From Heterodera schachtii (Eukaryota > Nematoda > Chromadorea > Rhabditida > Heteroderidae), in assembly GCA_023374025.1 (NCBI GenBank), contig SIJG01000222.1, positions 1 to 64,000 of the forward strand: DNA of 64,000 nt, in the 5' to 3' direction. The notes beneath the pieces are model-generated. The model was not told the DNA's origin, made no database searches, and worked only from the letters and a program-made list of their open reading frames with translations. Below are positions 62,435-64,000 of the stretch, in pieces (within the stretch, counting starts at the first letter, position 1; each line of letters starts with the position of its first letter). Both the position numbers and the translations under genes were made by a program.

Positions 62435-62715
62435 TGTCTTAAATCCAAAAGTTCACGAATTAAATTTAAAAGTGCAAAATGAATCACAAAAAGTGTGAAA
62501 TAGATTCATTGTAATATTTTATTCAAACTTCTGCATTTTTATTAGCTTTTATAATATATTCCCGAATGCTTTTTCAATTTATTTTAAATTTTATTGTTGA
62601 TAGTTATCATAGCAAAATTTAATTTTTTTTTTTTTTTTAATGTACTGAGTCGTGACTTTTTTTTTTGTACCTTCAATTAACTGTTGTTGTTATCACAAAT
62701 TGACTCGACTTTTTC
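62435..62715. other. A/T-rich spacer with a poly-T run
   Basis: T tract at about 62622-62638. ctcga/tcgag around ctttt (62704-62718) forms a small stem next to the GC-rich repeat. Confidence 0.5.
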
Positions 62716-62790
62716 GAGAAGAGGCGCAAGGCACTTTGGAGCGGCACGGGTAGAGAGAGGCGCAGGGCCTTTTGGATGGTGCGGCACGGG
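62716..62790 (+). repeat. GC-rich tandem repeat, about 37 bp x 2
   Basis: Unit 1 (62716-62750), gagaagaggcgcaaggcact continuing to gcggcacggg, is repeated as unit 2 (62753-62790), gagagaggcgcagggcc to gcggcacggg, with a few substitutions and small indels. It is a purine-rich GC island in A/T DNA. No frame or partner seen. Confidence 0.75.
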
Positions 62791-64000
62791 GGGAGCAATG
62801 GAAATTTCGGAGAGAAATTTTAAAATAATAATTTGATTTATTACAAAAATAAAATTAAAAAATGATTATTTTTTCTTTCCTTAACTTAAATTCTTTGAGT
62901 AAATTATAAAAGAATTACTATTAATAAATAATTATCCTTCGGGAATAGCTTCCCTATACCATGTACTTTAATTCTGCGTACCGACAATTTAAATAAATTA
63001 ATTTTGTTAAATTAAATGATTTAACATTTTGTAATTATTTGCGAATTCCAACCTTCAATGAGTCAACTTCTCTATAGATTGTGCTATATTAAACTTGTAA
63101 TAATCTGTGATTATTTTATTTGCTTAATTATTAATTTAATAATCTTTATTTACAAGTCAATTAATTTTTGCTTATTATTTACTTATTTGATAGTTAAAAT
63201 TTATATTATAGCAAGTCTTAAATTAGGTTTATTTGTTTTAGCATCTTGTATACATTAATTAATACAGAAATTTTTAAACAACATACAAAAATAAATATAA
63301 AATTTAATTTAAAAATTATTAATTTTTAATTTTAATTGTTTGCTGCTTTATTTATTTTTTGGATTTTTAATTGTTAAAGTAACTTATACATAATTGTATA
63401 AAAATTAATTATATATTTTTATTTTTCTATTTTTCTATTTAATTTTTTCAAATGTCCGTAAATTTTTATATTCAACCATTTAATTGCAATTATTTTTCTC
63501 GTTTTGCATTAAATTCTCATTTTTTTGCAACCTCAAAACCTCTGAATACAAAGCCTTTATTTATATACTATTTCTTTATATTATCTTACAGCTAGAATCG
63601 CTATTGTAGAAATGTGTACTCCTGCACTGAATGCGCAGTTACTACCGTAATCCAGAAAATCAATGTTTGTTATTTGTTTTGTAAATTATACTTGTTTAAA
63701 ACTTTAAATACAGTAAACATCATAACATAACATTTAGCAGTAGTAAACTTTTTAATTAAAAATTTTTTGAATTATGTAATTAAATTTCAAATATTATAAC
63801 CTTTTAAAAAATATCCAACAAAATCAATTATTTTTTATCCAAATATTTCAGTTTCTCTGATGCTTCATCAAAACTTTTCTTTAACTTTAATTCTTTGCTA
63901 AATCTGACTTTTTTGTGTTTTATGCTTATAAATATTTTGTGAACAATTGTAAATATTTATTTAGTCGGAAATTTGTTAGATAATGTTTGAGTATTAGTTG
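62791..64000. other. A/T-rich end of the window
   Basis: A 66-codon frame at 63058-63258 (+) is L/I/Y/F-rich and looks random. No gene, hairpin or repeat supported. Confidence 0.5.

Noticed and set aside
1..64000. CRISPR array, prokaryotic operons or phage genes
   Set aside because: No regularly spaced direct repeats with unique spacers, no ribosome-binding sites ahead of long frames, and eukaryotic-type repeats throughout.

Overview
This is a eukaryotic, almost certainly nuclear, window of very A+T-rich non-coding DNA (roughly four fifths A+T by eye). I find no convincing intact protein gene, no rRNA, no functional tRNA, no CRISPR array and no prokaryotic operon structure. If A+T is near 80%, a stop codon falls about once per ten codons. 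My own estimate is then that several open frames of 75 or more codons are expected by chance in six frames of 64 kb, and the longest frames here (about 104 to 111 codons) are not clearly beyond that. The repeat types (hAT-like non-autonomous DNA transposons, tRNA-derived SINE-like pieces, CT and TA simple repeats) fit an invertebrate animal, perhaps an arthropod. No gene fixes the taxon.

The readable content is a set of short, relatively GC-rich transposable-element insertions set in the A/T background. Four have perfect or near-perfect terminal inverted repeats (TIRs) or subterminal inverted arms with exact 8-bp target-site duplications (TSDs): 10219-10430 (TSD taaaatcg), 21139-21974 (ctatataa), 34028-34388 (aaaaaacg) and 40003-40584 (ctcatcac). 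A fifth, 51021-51866, has a 9-10 bp duplication (tatttttgcc). Others lack a clear TSD: 11709-12102 with a sister copy at 22213-22460, 28631-29446 (an inverted pair in which each arm carries a tRNA-like unit), and 60552-60705 with a third end at 60948-60980. One-ended or decayed pieces lie at 8733-8859, 45798-46377 and 53973-54346. None encodes a transposase in this window, so all must depend on proteins made elsewhere.

A recurring design is seen in at least five unrelated elements. The arms are built of short motifs repeated head to tail, and the two arms face each other. The motifs are gcgttttataaatccgcc, gcgaaaagg, aaatatgtac, aaaattggacacc and ttttgactaacgtc. By analogy with known hAT elements these could be binding sites for transposases encoded elsewhere.

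Two copies of a SINE-like unit (tRNA-like head followed by a GC-rich tctatcggc/gccggcccc block) occur, one nested in the 21139 hAT element and one free at about 24574-24815. The rest shows local tandem and dispersed duplications (59811-60061, 49883/50203, 46401-46454, 12654-12713, 15361/42061, 14697/53538, 5868/6831). It also shows long blocks, kilobases in size, in which the plus strand is alternately A-rich and T-rich. A few short open segments of less biased composition (6316-6462, 7341-7472, 18269-18388, 35496-35831, 59514-59624) read like protein and are listed at low confidence as possible exons or gene debris.
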